A stretch of DNA of 64,000 nt, from positions 186,001 through 250,000 of the forward strand of contig NZ_MDEB01000002.1 in NCBI RefSeq assembly GCF_002939945.1, written 5' to 3'. Of the stretch, positions 30,664-39,202 are shown piece after piece (position 1 is the first letter of the stretch; the number at the start of each line of letters is the position of its first letter). The DNA is from Xanthomonas arboricola pv. populi. Lineage in GTDB: Bacteria; Pseudomonadota; Gammaproteobacteria; Xanthomonadales; Xanthomonadaceae. The translations under genes and the position numbers were made by a program. The notes below the pieces were generated by a model that saw only the letters and a list, made by a program, of their open reading frames with translations, was not told where the DNA came from and did not search any database.

Positions 30664-32454
30664 TCAGTAAACGCGCGGCTTCGGCGGGACCACGTCCACG
30701 TCCTTGCTCAGCGTGTACATGTGCACCGGACGATATTCGAACTCGCACTTGCCCTTGTCGTCGACGGTAACCAGCGTGTGCTTCTGCCAGTTGACGTCGT
30801 CGCGGTCCGGGAAGTCTTCGTGCGAATGCGCGCCGCGGCTTTCATGCCGCTGCTCGGCCGAGTTGATCGTCGCCACTGCGTTGAGCAGCAGGTTGTTCAA
30901 CTCGTAGGTCTCGATCAGATCCGAGTTCCACACCAGCGAGCGGTCCGAGACCTTGACGTCTTCGAAGCTGGCGAAGATCTCGGCCATCTTGTCGACGCCC
31001 TCTTTGAGCGTCTTGCTGGTACGGAACACGGCCGCGTCCGACTGCATGGTGCGCTGCATGTTGTCGCGAATCACCGAGGTCGGCGTGGAGCCGTTGGCGT
31101 AGCGCAACTTGTCCAGCAGGCCCAGCGCCTTGTCGCAGACATCGGACGGCAGCGTCTTGTGCGGCTGGTTGGGCTTGACCGTCTCGGCGCAGCGGTTCGC
31201 CACCGCACGGCCGAACACCACCAGATCCAGCAGCGAGTTGGAGCCCAGGCGGTTGGCACCGTGCACCGACACGCAGGCGGCTTCGCCGATCGCATACAGG
31301 CCCGGCACCACCGCATCCGGGTCGTCGCCCTGCTTGCGCACGACTTCGCCGTAGAAGTTGGTCGGAATGCCACCCATGTTGTAGTGCACGGTCGGCAACA
31401 CCGGAATCGGCTGCTTGGTCACGTCCACACCGGCAAAGATGTGCGCGCTCTCGGCGATGCCGGGCAGCTTTTCGTTGATGACTTCCGGGCCGAGGTGGGT
31501 CAGGTCGAGCAGGATGTGATCCTTGTGCTCGCCCACGCCACGGCCTTCGCGGATCTCCACGGTCATCGAGCGCGATACCACGTCGCGCGATGCCAGATCC
31601 TTGTAATGCGGCGCATAGCGCTCCATGAAGCGCTCGCCGTTGCTGTTGCGCAGGATGCCGCCTTCGCCACGCACGCCTTCGGTGATCAGGCAGCCCGCAC
31701 CATAGATGCCGGTGGGATGGAACTGCACGAACTCCATGTCCTGCACCGGCAGGCCGGCACGCATCACCAGGCCGCCGCCGTCACCGGTGCAGGTGTGGGC
31801 CGAGGTGGCGCTGAAGTAGGCACGGCCATAGCCGCCGGTGGCCAGCACCACGCCGTGGGCGCGGAACAGATGCAAGCTCCCATCGGCCATGTCCAGCGCC
31901 AGCACGCCGCGGCAGACGCCCTCCTCGTCGAAGATCAGGTCGAGCGCGAAGTACTCGATCATGAAGCGTGCGTTGTGTGCCAGGGACTGCTGATACAGCG
32001 TGTGCAGCATCGCGTGACCGGTACGGTCGGCCGCCGCGCAGGTGCGCTGCGCCGACGGGCCTTCGCCGTACTTGGTGGTCATGCCGCCGAACGGGCGCTG
32101 GTAGATCTTGCCCTCTTCGGTACGCGAGAACGGCACGCCGTAGTGCTCGAGCTCGATGATGGCCGGGATCGCCTCACGGCACATGTACTCGATCGCGTCC
32201 TGGTCGCCCAGCCAATCGGAGCCCTTGATGGTGTCGTAGAAGTGGTAGCGCCAGTCGTCTTCGCCCATGTTGCCGAGCGCGGCCGAGATGCCGCCCTGCG
32301 CCGCCACGGTATGCGAGCGGGTCGGGAAGACCTTGGTCAGGCAGACGGTCTGCAGGCCCTTCTGGGCCAGGCCGAACGTGGCGCGCAGGCCGGCGCCGCC
32401 GGCGCCCACCACGACCATGTCGTACTTGTGTTCCGTAATCTTGTAAGCGGACAT
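30664..32454 (-). CDS. sdhA: SdhA, succinate dehydrogenase flavoprotein
   Basis: A 596-residue catalytic subunit oxidising succinate to fumarate. Features: dinucleotide motif [11 protein letters not shown] near residue 16, the flavin-linking His in [47 protein letters not shown] and the substrate-site [10 protein letters not shown]. The C-terminus [17 protein letters not shown] is typical. It begins 33 bp after sdhD. Confidence 0.97.
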   Translation of the reverse strand: MSAYKITEHKYDMVVVGAGGAGLRATFGLAQKGLQTVCLTKVFPTRSHTVAAQGGISAALGNMGEDDWRYHFYDTIKGSDWLGDQDAIEYMCREAIPAIIELEHYGVPFSRTEEGKIYQRPFGGMTTKYGEGPSAQRTCAAADRTGHAMLHTLYQQSLAHNARFMIEYFALDLIFDEEGVCRGVLALDMADGSLHLFRAHGVVLATGGYGRAYFSATSAHTCTGDGGGLVMRAGLPVQDMEFVQFHPTGIYGAGCLITEGVRGEGGILRNSNGERFMERYAPHYKDLASRDVVSRSMTVEIREGRGVGEHKDHILLDLTHLGPEVINEKLPGIAESAHIFAGVDVTKQPIPVLPTVHYNMGGIPTNFYGEVVRKQGDDPDAVVPGLYAIGEAACVSVHGANRLGSNSLLDLVVFGRAVANRCAETVKPNQPHKTLPSDVCDKALGLLDKLRYANGSTPTSVIRDNMQRTMQSDAAVFRTSKTLKEGVDKMAEIFASFEDVKVSDRSLVWNSDLIETYELNNLLLNAVATINSAEQRHESRGAHSHEDFPDRDDVNWQKHTLVTVDDKGKCEFEYRPVHMYTLSKDVDVVPPKPRVY

Positions 32455-32487
32455 CGAATTATGGATTCCTGTTTGGTCGCGGGCGAC

Positions 32488-32874
32488 TCAGCTGATGCCC
32501 AGCGCAATACGCGCCACGGCAAACACGCTGACGATGGCGCCCAGCACGGCGACGAAGCGCACGATGGTCTGCGCAGCAAGCGCGAGCAGCGAGTTGTGCA
32601 CGTAATCTTCCAGCACTACCTGCATGCCCAGCTGCGCATGCCAGAACGAGGCGATCAGGAAGCCGACCAACAGGATCGCGTTCCAAGGCTTGGCCACAGC
32701 AGCACTGGCTGCGGCGTGATCGGCACCGATCAGGCTCAGCACGAAGATCAAGAACCAGATCGACAGCGGCACCAGGGCGGTGGCGGTCAGGCGCTGCACC
32801 ACGAAGTGCTCGGTACCGGTCTTGGCGGCACCCAGGCCACGCACGTTTTTCAACGGGGTACGGTAGCGGCTCAT
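32488..32874 (-). CDS. sdhD: SdhD, succinate dehydrogenase membrane anchor
   Basis: A 128-residue anchor with three membrane helices. It starts MSRYRTPLKNVRGLG, followed by GTEHFVVQRLTA and HAQLGMQVVLEDYVH, typical of SdhD proteins. With SdhC it binds heme b and quinone. The longer open frame upstream is ignored; ATG 32874 overlaps the sdhC stop as ATGA. Confidence 0.94.
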   Translation of the reverse strand: MSRYRTPLKNVRGLGAAKTGTEHFVVQRLTATALVPLSIWFLIFVLSLIGADHAAASAAVAKPWNAILLVGFLIASFWHAQLGMQVVLEDYVHNSLLALAAQTIVRFVAVLGAIVSVFAVARIALGIS

Positions 32875-33266
32875 ACGGCACCTCCGGCCAGCAGCACATA
32901 TGCCCAGATCGCAGCGGTGAGCACGAAGCTCAGGATCAGCGACAACCAGCCGAGACTGACGAACGAGCGCACTGCATAGCCCTGTCCGAAGTCCTGCATG
33001 ATGTGGCGCAGTCCACCGAACAGGTGGAACGCGAAGCACCAGGTCCAGCCGAACAGGAACACTTGCCCGTACCAGGCGCCAGCGTGGGCGCGGAAACAAT
33101 TCCAGTGGTCGGGGCCGAGCATCAATGTCAGCAAGGCGGCGGCAATCGCCAGAGCGCCGATGGACAGTACGATGCCGGTGGCTCGATTGAGAATCGAGGT
33201 CACCATCTGTATCTGCCAACGGTACACCTGGAGATGCGGGGAAAGAGGACGTTCGCGGATCGCCAT
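32871..33266 (-). CDS. sdhC: SdhC, succinate dehydrogenase cytochrome b556 subunit
   Basis: A 131-residue membrane protein. It begins MAIRERPLSPHLQVYRWQI, with the family segment RPLSPHLxxYRW, and contains SILNRATGIVLS and FHLFGGLRHIMQDFG, where the His residues include the heme b ligand. Three helices. It is first of the enzyme subunits, 56 bp downstream of the SDHAF4-like gene. Confidence 0.95.
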   Translation of the reverse strand: MAIRERPLSPHLQVYRWQIQMVTSILNRATGIVLSIGALAIAAALLTLMLGPDHWNCFRAHAGAWYGQVFLFGWTWCFAFHLFGGLRHIMQDFGQGYAVRSFVSLGWLSLILSFVLTAAIWAYVLLAGGAV

Positions 33267-33322
33267 TCGCTGGGCTCGTTTTCTCGGCTGGGCGGCACTA
33301 GACCGCTGTGGCTAAAGGCTGC

Positions 33323-33493
33323 TCAAAAATCGATGCAGCGTCCATTTTTTTCCCAGTCGCCGTAGCGCGTTGGCTCAGGGCCGTCGCGTCCACCAATTTC
33401 CTTGGGCAGTGGCTGCTTCTCGGGAATATGCTCCTGAGGAGAAGGCTGCGTCTCGGAATCCTGCGCTGGGGTGGGGGTTGGATGGCCTATCAT
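33323..33493 (-). CDS. SDHAF4-like succinate dehydrogenase assembly factor (DUF1674)
   Basis: A 56-residue protein. Its C-terminal half, KEIGGRDGPEPTRYGDW followed by EKNGRCIDF, matches the DUF1674/SDHAF4 signature (GGxxGPEPTRYGDWExxGRxxDF). The N-terminal half is Pro/Gln-rich and likely disordered. In mitochondria SDHAF4 binds flavinated SDHA and helps it join SDHB. ATG 33493 is the first reasonable start; the frame is open further upstream into ygfZ in antisense. No strong ribosome site is seen. It sits 56 bp upstream of sdhC on the same strand, which supports the assignment. Confidence 0.85.
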   Translation of the reverse strand: MIGHPTPTPAQDSETQPSPQEHIPEKQPLPKEIGGRDGPEPTRYGDWEKNGRCIDF

Positions 33494-33532
33494 AGTGGTC
33501 TCACAACTTTGCGATTTTAGTCCTCCCCTTCC

Positions 33533-34423
33533 GTGGCTGACAACCTGAATCTTATCCCGCAGGGTTTTGGCTCCCTGCACGACATGCAGTACGTCCGCTT
33601 GATCGGGACGGATGCAGTGGCGTTCGCGCATGCGCAATTTGCCAACGACGTACAGGCACTGGCGATCGGGCAGTGGCAGTGGAATGCGTGGTTGACGGCA
33701 AAGGGGCGCGTGGTCGCCATCTTCGCACTCCTGCGTGAGGACGACACACACCTGTTGATGCTGTTGCCCGATGGCAATGCGGCCGAGATCGCAGCGCAAC
33801 TCGGCCGTTTCGTGTTCCGACGCAAGCTCACGATCGGCGTGGCGGCGCTTTCGGCGTACGGCGGCTTTGTCGCACCTGCACGCGCGCAGGGCGCGCAGGC
33901 CGATATCGGAACGCAGCGTATCGAATTGGACATGGGCAGCACTGCCCTGCCGCGCACCCTGTTATTGCTCGCGGACCAGGAGGCATTGGCCGCGCCTATC
34001 GAATCTGCGCGCATGGACGCCGACTGGCGCCGTGCGGACCTGCAACTGGGGCTGGCGCGCCTGCCTGCTACGCAACGCGAGCAATGGACGCCGCAACAGC
34101 TGGCGTTGGATCGCCTGCAGGCGTTCAGCGTCAAAAAGGGCTGCTACCCCGGCCAGGAGATCGTTGCGCGGACGCATTTTCTTGGCAAAGCCAAGCGTGC
34201 GCTGCAGCTGCTGCAGGCCGATGCTGCCGGCAGCGATGCGCTGATCGACGCGGGCCAGGCCGTGCTGCTGGGCGATGCCACCGTCGGCACGCTGGTCAGC
34301 GTGGCGGGCGATCTTGCGCTGGCGGTGTTGCCGCTGGAGCTGACCCTGGAGGCCGACGCCGTGCTGCAAGCGGGCGCGCATGCCGCCCGCCCGCTTGCGT
34401 TCGTGCAGGGACTGGCGCGTTAG
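33533..34423 (+). CDS. ygfZ: YgfZ, folate-binding Fe-S cluster factor (IBA57-like)
   Basis: A 296-residue YgfZ/GcvT-like protein with the signature KKGCYPGQEIVARTHFLGKAKR (key residues K-G-C-Y-x-G-Q-E). YgfZ uses tetrahydrofolate and supports repair or assembly of certain Fe-S enzymes. It starts with GTG at 33533; the start is uncertain because no clear ribosome site is present. It is divergent from the SDHAF4-like gene with only 39 bp between starts, so the promoters must overlap coding DNA. Confidence 0.9.
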   Translation: MADNLNLIPQGFGSLHDMQYVRLIGTDAVAFAHAQFANDVQALAIGQWQWNAWLTAKGRVVAIFALLREDDTHLLMLLPDGNAAEIAAQLGRFVFRRKLTIGVAALSAYGGFVAPARAQGAQADIGTQRIELDMGSTALPRTLLLLADQEALAAPIESARMDADWRRADLQLGLARLPATQREQWTPQQLALDRLQAFSVKKGCYPGQEIVARTHFLGKAKRALQLLQADAAGSDALIDAGQAVLLGDATVGTLVSVAGDLALAVLPLELTLEADAVLQAGAHAARPLAFVQGLAR

Positions 34424-35508
34424 GCCAGCGCCAGCCGTTCGCCGCTGGCCGGGTCGAAGAAGTGCAGCGCCTCGCTGCGCAGCGCCAGGCGCAATTGCTC
34501 CCCCACCGCCGGCAGGGCCTGCGGCGCGACCCGGATCACCAGCGGCTGGCCGCCACGGTCCAGGTTGAGGAAGATCTCGTTGCCGACCGGCTCGATCACA
34601 TCGACACGCGCGTCGAAGCCCAGTGCGGCATCACTTGACGGCTGCAGGTGCTCCGGGCGTACGCCGACGATCACGTCGCGACCGAACCAGCTGCGCTCGA
34701 CCCGCGCCGCACCCAGCGGCACGCGCCAGCCATCGGCCATGACCAGATGCAGGCCGTCCTGCTCATCCAGGCGCCCCTGCAGCACGTTCATCGCCGGGCT
34801 GCCGAGGAATCCGGCAACGAACAGATTGGCCGGGCGGTCGTACAGCGCCATCGGGCTGTCGATCTGCTGGATCACGCCATCCTTGAGCACCACGATGCGC
34901 TGGCCGAGCGTCATTGCCTCGACCTGATCGTGGGTGACGTAGATCATCGTGGTACCGAGCTTGCGATGCAGCTGCGCGATCTCGGTGCGCACGCTGTGAC
35001 GCAGTTTGGCATCCAGATTGGACAGCGGCTCGTCGAGCAGGAACACCGACGACTCGCGGACCATCGCCCGTCCCAGCGCCACGCGCTGACGCTGGCCGCC
35101 GGACATCGCCTTGGGCAGCTTGTCGAGCATCGGCGTCAGCCCCAGCAGCTCGGCGGCGTTGTTGACCCGCTCGGCGATGACCTGCTTGGGGTGGCCGCGC
35201 AGCTTGAGCCCGAAGGCCAGGTTCTCTGCCACGGTCATGTGCGGGTAGAGCGCATAGCTCTGGAACACCATGGCGATGTCGCGATCCTTCGGGGCCACGT
35301 CGTTGACCACGCGCTCGCCGATCTTCAGCGTGCCGGCGCTGATGTCCTCGAGCCCGGCGATCATGCGCAACAGGGTCGACTTGCCGCAGCCGGACGGACC
35401 GACCAGCACCATCAACTCGCCATCGGCGACCTCGAAGCTCGCACCCTGCACCGCGACCTGGCCGTTCTCGTAGACCTTGCGGACACCTTCCAACTGCACT
35501 TTCGCCAT
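34420..35508 (-). CDS. ugpC: MalK/UgpC-type sugar ABC transporter ATPase
   Basis: A 362-residue ATPase: Walker A GPSGCGKST, signature MSGGQRQRVALGRAM, Walker B VFLLDEPLSNLD, and a C-terminal TOBE/regulatory domain (about 235-362, VGVRPEHLQ). It would power a sugar importer, maltose, trehalose or glycerol-phosphate type. No permease or binding-protein gene is adjacent, so it probably serves transporters encoded elsewhere. ATG 35508 (MAKVQLEGV) is preferred over a longer frame. It overlaps convergent ygfZ by 4 bases and is divergent from zwf. Confidence 0.88.
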   Translation of the reverse strand: MAKVQLEGVRKVYENGQVAVQGASFEVADGELMVLVGPSGCGKSTLLRMIAGLEDISAGTLKIGERVVNDVAPKDRDIAMVFQSYALYPHMTVAENLAFGLKLRGHPKQVIAERVNNAAELLGLTPMLDKLPKAMSGGQRQRVALGRAMVRESSVFLLDEPLSNLDAKLRHSVRTEIAQLHRKLGTTMIYVTHDQVEAMTLGQRIVVLKDGVIQQIDSPMALYDRPANLFVAGFLGSPAMNVLQGRLDEQDGLHLVMADGWRVPLGAARVERSWFGRDVIVGVRPEHLQPSSDAALGFDARVDVIEPVGNEIFLNLDRGGQPLVIRVAPQALPAVGEQLRLALRSEALHFFDPASGERLALA

Positions 35509-35580
35509 CTTCGGCCTCAACGTAAGTTGTGCGCCCTGCCCTCGGCCCTCCCGACGGCGGTGACGCCGCATGCGCCTGCA

Positions 35581-35592
35581 AGGAAATTTCCT
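35581..35592. promoter_or_regulatory. 12 bp perfect palindrome in the ugpC-zwf promoter region
   Basis: AGGAAATTTCCT is its own reverse complement and lies 72 bp upstream of ugpC and 30 bp from the LacI-type operator. It may be a second operator. The rest of the 394 bp ugpC-zwf gap shows no gene. Confidence 0.35.
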
Positions 35593-35621
35593 GCAAACGA
35601 ATGCATTGGTTTATTCTGACA

Positions 35622-35635
35622 TGTAATCGTTTTCA
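35622..35635. promoter_or_regulatory. LacI-family operator upstream of the Entner-Doudoroff operon
   Basis: TGTAATCGTTTTCA fits the LacI/GalR-family consensus TGNNANCGNTNNCA at every fixed position, with the central CG. It lies in an AT-rich patch between the divergent ugpC and zwf genes (113 bp from ugpC, 267 bp from zwf), suggesting sugar-responsive control of one or both. The regulator is not in the window. Confidence 0.6.
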
Positions 35636-35902
35636 CATGGCAACATCGATCTCGGGAGGGACCATGCCGCCACCGACCCAAGCCGCTGCCTCAAGCGGTG
35701 CAGCCTACCTTGCAAGTCCCGCCATTCGGCCACGCATGTGCAGGTCTACCGCCGCGGCGCTAACCGCTGACGGCCACTTGCTGCAACAATCGGGGATTGG
35801 GCGTGCGCGCCCATCCCCCGCTGCGCGCACGCCAGTGTCGCTCAGGAACAGACGTACCGACCGCCGGCTGTCCGGCGCCTTTCCGACCAGCTGCTGATCA
35901 CG

Positions 35903-37360
35903 ATGTCTCCAGAATCCGAAATTCGGTCCATGCATAACACCCTGATCCTGTTCGGCGCCACCGGCGATCTCGCCCAGCGCTATCTCTTCCCGTCCCTGCT
36001 GCGATTGTTCGTCGATGGCCTACTGCCGGAGGATTTCCGTATCCGTGCGCTGGCGTTGTCGCCACACGACACCGAGGCATTCCGCGAGGTGCTGCGCCCG
36101 CGCCTGGTCGCCGCGCTGCCGATCGCCACGCCCGAGCAGATCGAGACGCTGCTGCAGCGGGTCGACTATCGCTCGGTGGATCTGCGCGATGCCGAGTCGG
36201 TGGCCAATGCCGTACGCGAGCTGGCCAGCCGCCAGTGCGTGAGCTATCTGGCGATTCCGCCGGGCCTGTACATCAGCACCTGCCAGGGCCTGGCCCTGGG
36301 CGGTGCACTGGCCGCGCCGCACCGGCTGATGCTGGAAAAGCCGATCGGCCACGACTCGGACAGCGCCCGCGAGATCCTGCAGTCGATCGGCGCGCTGATC
36401 GACGAAGACCGCGTATTCCGCCTGGACCATTACCTGGGCAAGGCGGCGGTGCAGAACCTGATCGCGCTGCGCTTCGGCAATACGCTGCTGGAAGCGGTGT
36501 GGAACCGCACCTACATCGAGTCGGTGCAGATCCTGGTGGCCGAAAGCGAAGGCGTGGACGGGCGCGATGCCTATTACGCCCGCTCCGGCGCACTGCGCGA
36601 CATGGTGCAGAGTCACATCCTGCAGTTGTTGTGCCTGGTGGCGATGGAGCCACCGGCCTCGCTGGAGGCCGACCGCATCCGCGACGAGAAGGTCAAGGTG
36701 CTGCGCGCCCTGCGCCCGATGACTGCCGAGCATGCCGCCCATGACAGCGTGCGCGGCCGCTACACCGCCGGCACCATCAACGGCCAGCCGGCGCAGGCCT
36801 ATCACCCGCCGGAAGGCAGCGACGTGGAAACCTTCGTCGCGGTGACCGCGCATATCGACAACTGGCGCTGGGCCGGGGTGCCGTTCCACCTGTGCACCGG
36901 CAAGCGTCTGGCAGAGCGCTCCACCCGCATCGTGGTCACGCTCAAGCCGGTGACGCATTGGCTGTTCGAGCGCCCGGACCGGCAGAACGCGGTGCCCAAC
37001 CGCCTGACCTTCCAGCTGCAGCCGCAGGAAAACATCGAGCTCGGCCTGATGAGCAGCCTGGCCGGCCCGGAATGGGGCGCGATCGAACTGCAGCCGCTGG
37101 AACTGGAACTGTCGGTGCCGACCGGCCTGCATCGTCGCATCGCCTACGAGCGTCTGTTCGTGGACGCCTTCAACGGCAACCCGGCGCTGTTCGTGCGCGA
37201 CGACGAGGTCAAGGCTGCCTGGTCGTGGATCGACAGCGTCAGCGATGCCTGGAAAGACGCGCAGTTGCCGCTGCAGCCCTACCCGGCCGGCAGTTGGGGC
37301 CCCGATGCCGCAGCCCCCTTCCTGCCCCCGGCCACCGACGCACAGGGACACACCGCATGA
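35903..37360 (+). CDS. zwf: Zwf, glucose-6-phosphate 1-dehydrogenase
   Basis: A 485-residue enzyme oxidising glucose-6-phosphate to 6-phosphogluconolactone. The nucleotide motif is GATGDLAQR, and the active-site motif RLDHYLGK holds the catalytic His. LEKPIGHD and WNRTYIESVQI are also present. A second in-frame ATG at 35930 (MHNTLIL) is nearer the conserved start and equally possible; neither has a clear ribosome site. Its TGA overlaps the glk ATG (ATGA), the first gene pair of a tightly coupled operon. Confidence 0.95.
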   Translation: MSPESEIRSMHNTLILFGATGDLAQRYLFPSLLRLFVDGLLPEDFRIRALALSPHDTEAFREVLRPRLVAALPIATPEQIETLLQRVDYRSVDLRDAESVANAVRELASRQCVSYLAIPPGLYISTCQGLALGGALAAPHRLMLEKPIGHDSDSAREILQSIGALIDEDRVFRLDHYLGKAAVQNLIALRFGNTLLEAVWNRTYIESVQILVAESEGVDGRDAYYARSGALRDMVQSHILQLLCLVAMEPPASLEADRIRDEKVKVLRALRPMTAEHAAHDSVRGRYTAGTINGQPAQAYHPPEGSDVETFVAVTAHIDNWRWAGVPFHLCTGKRLAERSTRIVVTLKPVTHWLFERPDRQNAVPNRLTFQLQPQENIELGLMSSLAGPEWGAIELQPLELELSVPTGLHRRIAYERLFVDAFNGNPALFVRDDEVKAAWSWIDSVSDAWKDAQLPLQPYPAGSWGPDAAAPFLPPATDAQGHTA

Positions 37361-38364
37361 CCGCTCCTTCCAAGCCGGTGCTGGTTGCCGATATCGGCGG
37401 AACCAATGCGCGCTTCGCACTGGCCGACGTCGATGCCTCGGTGCCGCTGCTGGATGACACCTCGCGCGAATTTGCGGTGGTCGATTTCGGGTCGCTCGGC
37501 GAAGCCGCACGCTATTACCTCGACCAGATCGGCGTGCAGGCCACCCAGGGCGTGTTTGCCGTGGCCGGCCGCGTGGACGGCGACGAAGCGCGTATCACCA
37601 ACCATCCGTGGGTGATCTCGCGCTCGCGCACCGCTGCCATGCTGGGCTTCAGTACCCTGCACCTGATCAACGACTTCGCCGCGCAGGCCATGGCGATCAG
37701 CCTGCTGCGTCCGCAGGACGTGGTGCAGGTCGGCGGCGCCAGCTGGCGGCCGGCGCCGATCGATCAGGCGCGCAACTACGGCGTGATCGGCCCGGGCACC
37801 GGGCTGGGCGTGGGTGGGCTGATCATCCGCAACGGGCGCTGCTTTCCGCTGGAAACCGAAGGCGGCCACGTCAGCTTCCCGCCCGGCACGCCGGAGGAGA
37901 TCCGCATCCTGGAGATCCTCTCCGAGCAGTTCGGCCGGGTCTCCAACGAGCGCCTGATCTGCGGCCCCGGCCTGGTCAACATCCACCGCGCGCTCAGCGA
38001 GATCGCCGGGGTCGACCCGGGCCCGCTGCAGCCCAAGGACATCACCGCGCGTGCGGCTGCGGGCGATCCGCGCTCGTCGCGCACCATCGATCTGTTCTGC
38101 GCCATCTTCGGCGCGATCGCTGGCGACATGGTGTTGATGCAGGGCGCCTGGGACGGCGTGTTCCTCACCGGCGGGCTGGTGCCCAAGGTGCTGGATTCGC
38201 TGCAGCATTCCGGCTTCCGCCAGCGCTTCGAACACAAGGGACGCTTCTCGGCGATCATGTCGCGGGTGCCGTCGCTGGCCGTCATGCATCCGCATGCCGG
38301 CCTGCTCGGTGCCGCCGCCTATGCGGTGGATGCGCAGCGTCAGCATCCAGGGGAGCAGCGATGA
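37357..38364 (+). CDS. glk: Glk, glucokinase
   Basis: A 335-residue glucokinase of the Glk family (ROK-unrelated bacterial type). ATP-binding motif VADIGGTNARFAL near residue 10, sugar contacts LINDFAAQA and GPGTGLGVGGLI, and LETEGGHVSF. It phosphorylates glucose to feed zwf. The start at 37357 overlaps zwf, and the end overlaps pgl by 4 bases. Confidence 0.95.
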   Translation: MTAPSKPVLVADIGGTNARFALADVDASVPLLDDTSREFAVVDFGSLGEAARYYLDQIGVQATQGVFAVAGRVDGDEARITNHPWVISRSRTAAMLGFSTLHLINDFAAQAMAISLLRPQDVVQVGGASWRPAPIDQARNYGVIGPGTGLGVGGLIIRNGRCFPLETEGGHVSFPPGTPEEIRILEILSEQFGRVSNERLICGPGLVNIHRALSEIAGVDPGPLQPKDITARAAAGDPRSSRTIDLFCAIFGAIAGDMVLMQGAWDGVFLTGGLVPKVLDSLQHSGFRQRFEHKGRFSAIMSRVPSLAVMHPHAGLLGAAAYAVDAQRQHPGEQR

Positions 38365-39080
38365 ACCTGCAGGACAATCCGCGCATCACGCTGGTGCGCT
38401 ACCAAGACCCGGCCGAATGGACCGAGGCGGTCGCCAGCGAGATGGCCGACCTGCTGGAACAGGAGATTTCGCGCCGCGGCCAGGCGCGCATGCTGTTGTC
38501 CGGCGGCACCACCCCGGCGCCGGTGTACGAATCGCTGGCGCATCGTCCGCTGGACTGGTCGCGGGTGGAAGTGGGCCTGGTCGATGAGCGCTGGCTCTCG
38601 CCGCAGGATCAGGACAGCAACGCCTGGCTGGTGAATCACAGCTTCTTGACCCATGCACCGGCGGCGACCTTCATTCCGCTGGTGCGTCCGGGCAAGCAGT
38701 TGCCCGAGTGCGTGCACACCGCAAACCTGCAGGCCACGCATGCCGAACCCGCGTGTCTGGCGGTGCTGGGCATGGGCGGCGACGGACACACCGCCTCGCT
38801 GTTTCCGGGCTCGACCGATCTGAGCAAGGCGCTGTCCAGCCCGCAGCCGTACGCGTCGCTGGATGCCACCGGCTGCCCCGGCTCGAATCAGTGGCCGCTG
38901 CGGATCACCCTGACACCGGCCGGACTGGCCGCCATCCCGACCCGCCTGCTGTTGCTGCGCGGCAAGCAGAAGCTTGACGTATTGCAGGCTGCGCTGGCGG
39001 GCGACGATGTCAGCGAGTATCCGATCCGCGTGGCGCTGCAGCAGCCGGGCCCGAAATTGCGGGTTCACTGGTGTGCTTGA
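38361..39080 (+). CDS. pgl: Pgl, 6-phosphogluconolactonase
   Basis: A 239-residue NagB-fold lactonase hydrolysing 6-phosphogluconolactone. Signatures LSGGTTPAPVYESLA and GMGGDGHTASLFPGS are complete. The open frame runs on upstream, but ATG 38361 overlaps the glk stop and has GGGAG about 5 bases before it. Confidence 0.94.
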   Translation: MNLQDNPRITLVRYQDPAEWTEAVASEMADLLEQEISRRGQARMLLSGGTTPAPVYESLAHRPLDWSRVEVGLVDERWLSPQDQDSNAWLVNHSFLTHAPAATFIPLVRPGKQLPECVHTANLQATHAEPACLAVLGMGGDGHTASLFPGSTDLSKALSSPQPYASLDATGCPGSNQWPLRITLTPAGLAAIPTRLLLLRGKQKLDVLQAALAGDDVSEYPIRVALQQPGPKLRVHWCA

Positions 39081-39148
39081 GTGCGAGTCCCTCGCAACAG
39101 CCGATTTTGTGCGAGTCCTTCGCAACAGCCCGCACATCCTTGTGCGGG
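39081..39148 (+). repeat. Repeated stem-loops in the pgl-edd spacer
   Basis: Two 22 bp direct repeats (39081-39102 and 39109-39130, one mismatch), each with a small dyad GCGAG-TCC-CTCGC (weakened in the second), are followed by a perfect 8 bp stem CCCGCACA-TCCT-TGTGCGGG at 39129-39148. On the minus strand the last reads ACA-AGGA-TGT. The 122 bp spacer has no gene. This cluster could tune edd-eda expression. Confidence 0.6.
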
Positions 39149-39202
39149 TATCAAGAAGAGCGTGCTTACTTTCCTTCCCCCGTTTCTCATAGCCGGTAGC
39201 CA

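Noticed and set aside
30388-32979. 863-codon plus-strand frame over sdhA
   Set aside because: Antisense shadow of sdhA, sdhD and part of sdhB with biased composition; no motif.
33323-33799. 158-codon minus-strand frame over the start of ygfZ
   Set aside because: Only the last 56 codons are protein-like (SDHAF4-like); the upstream part is antisense to ygfZ.
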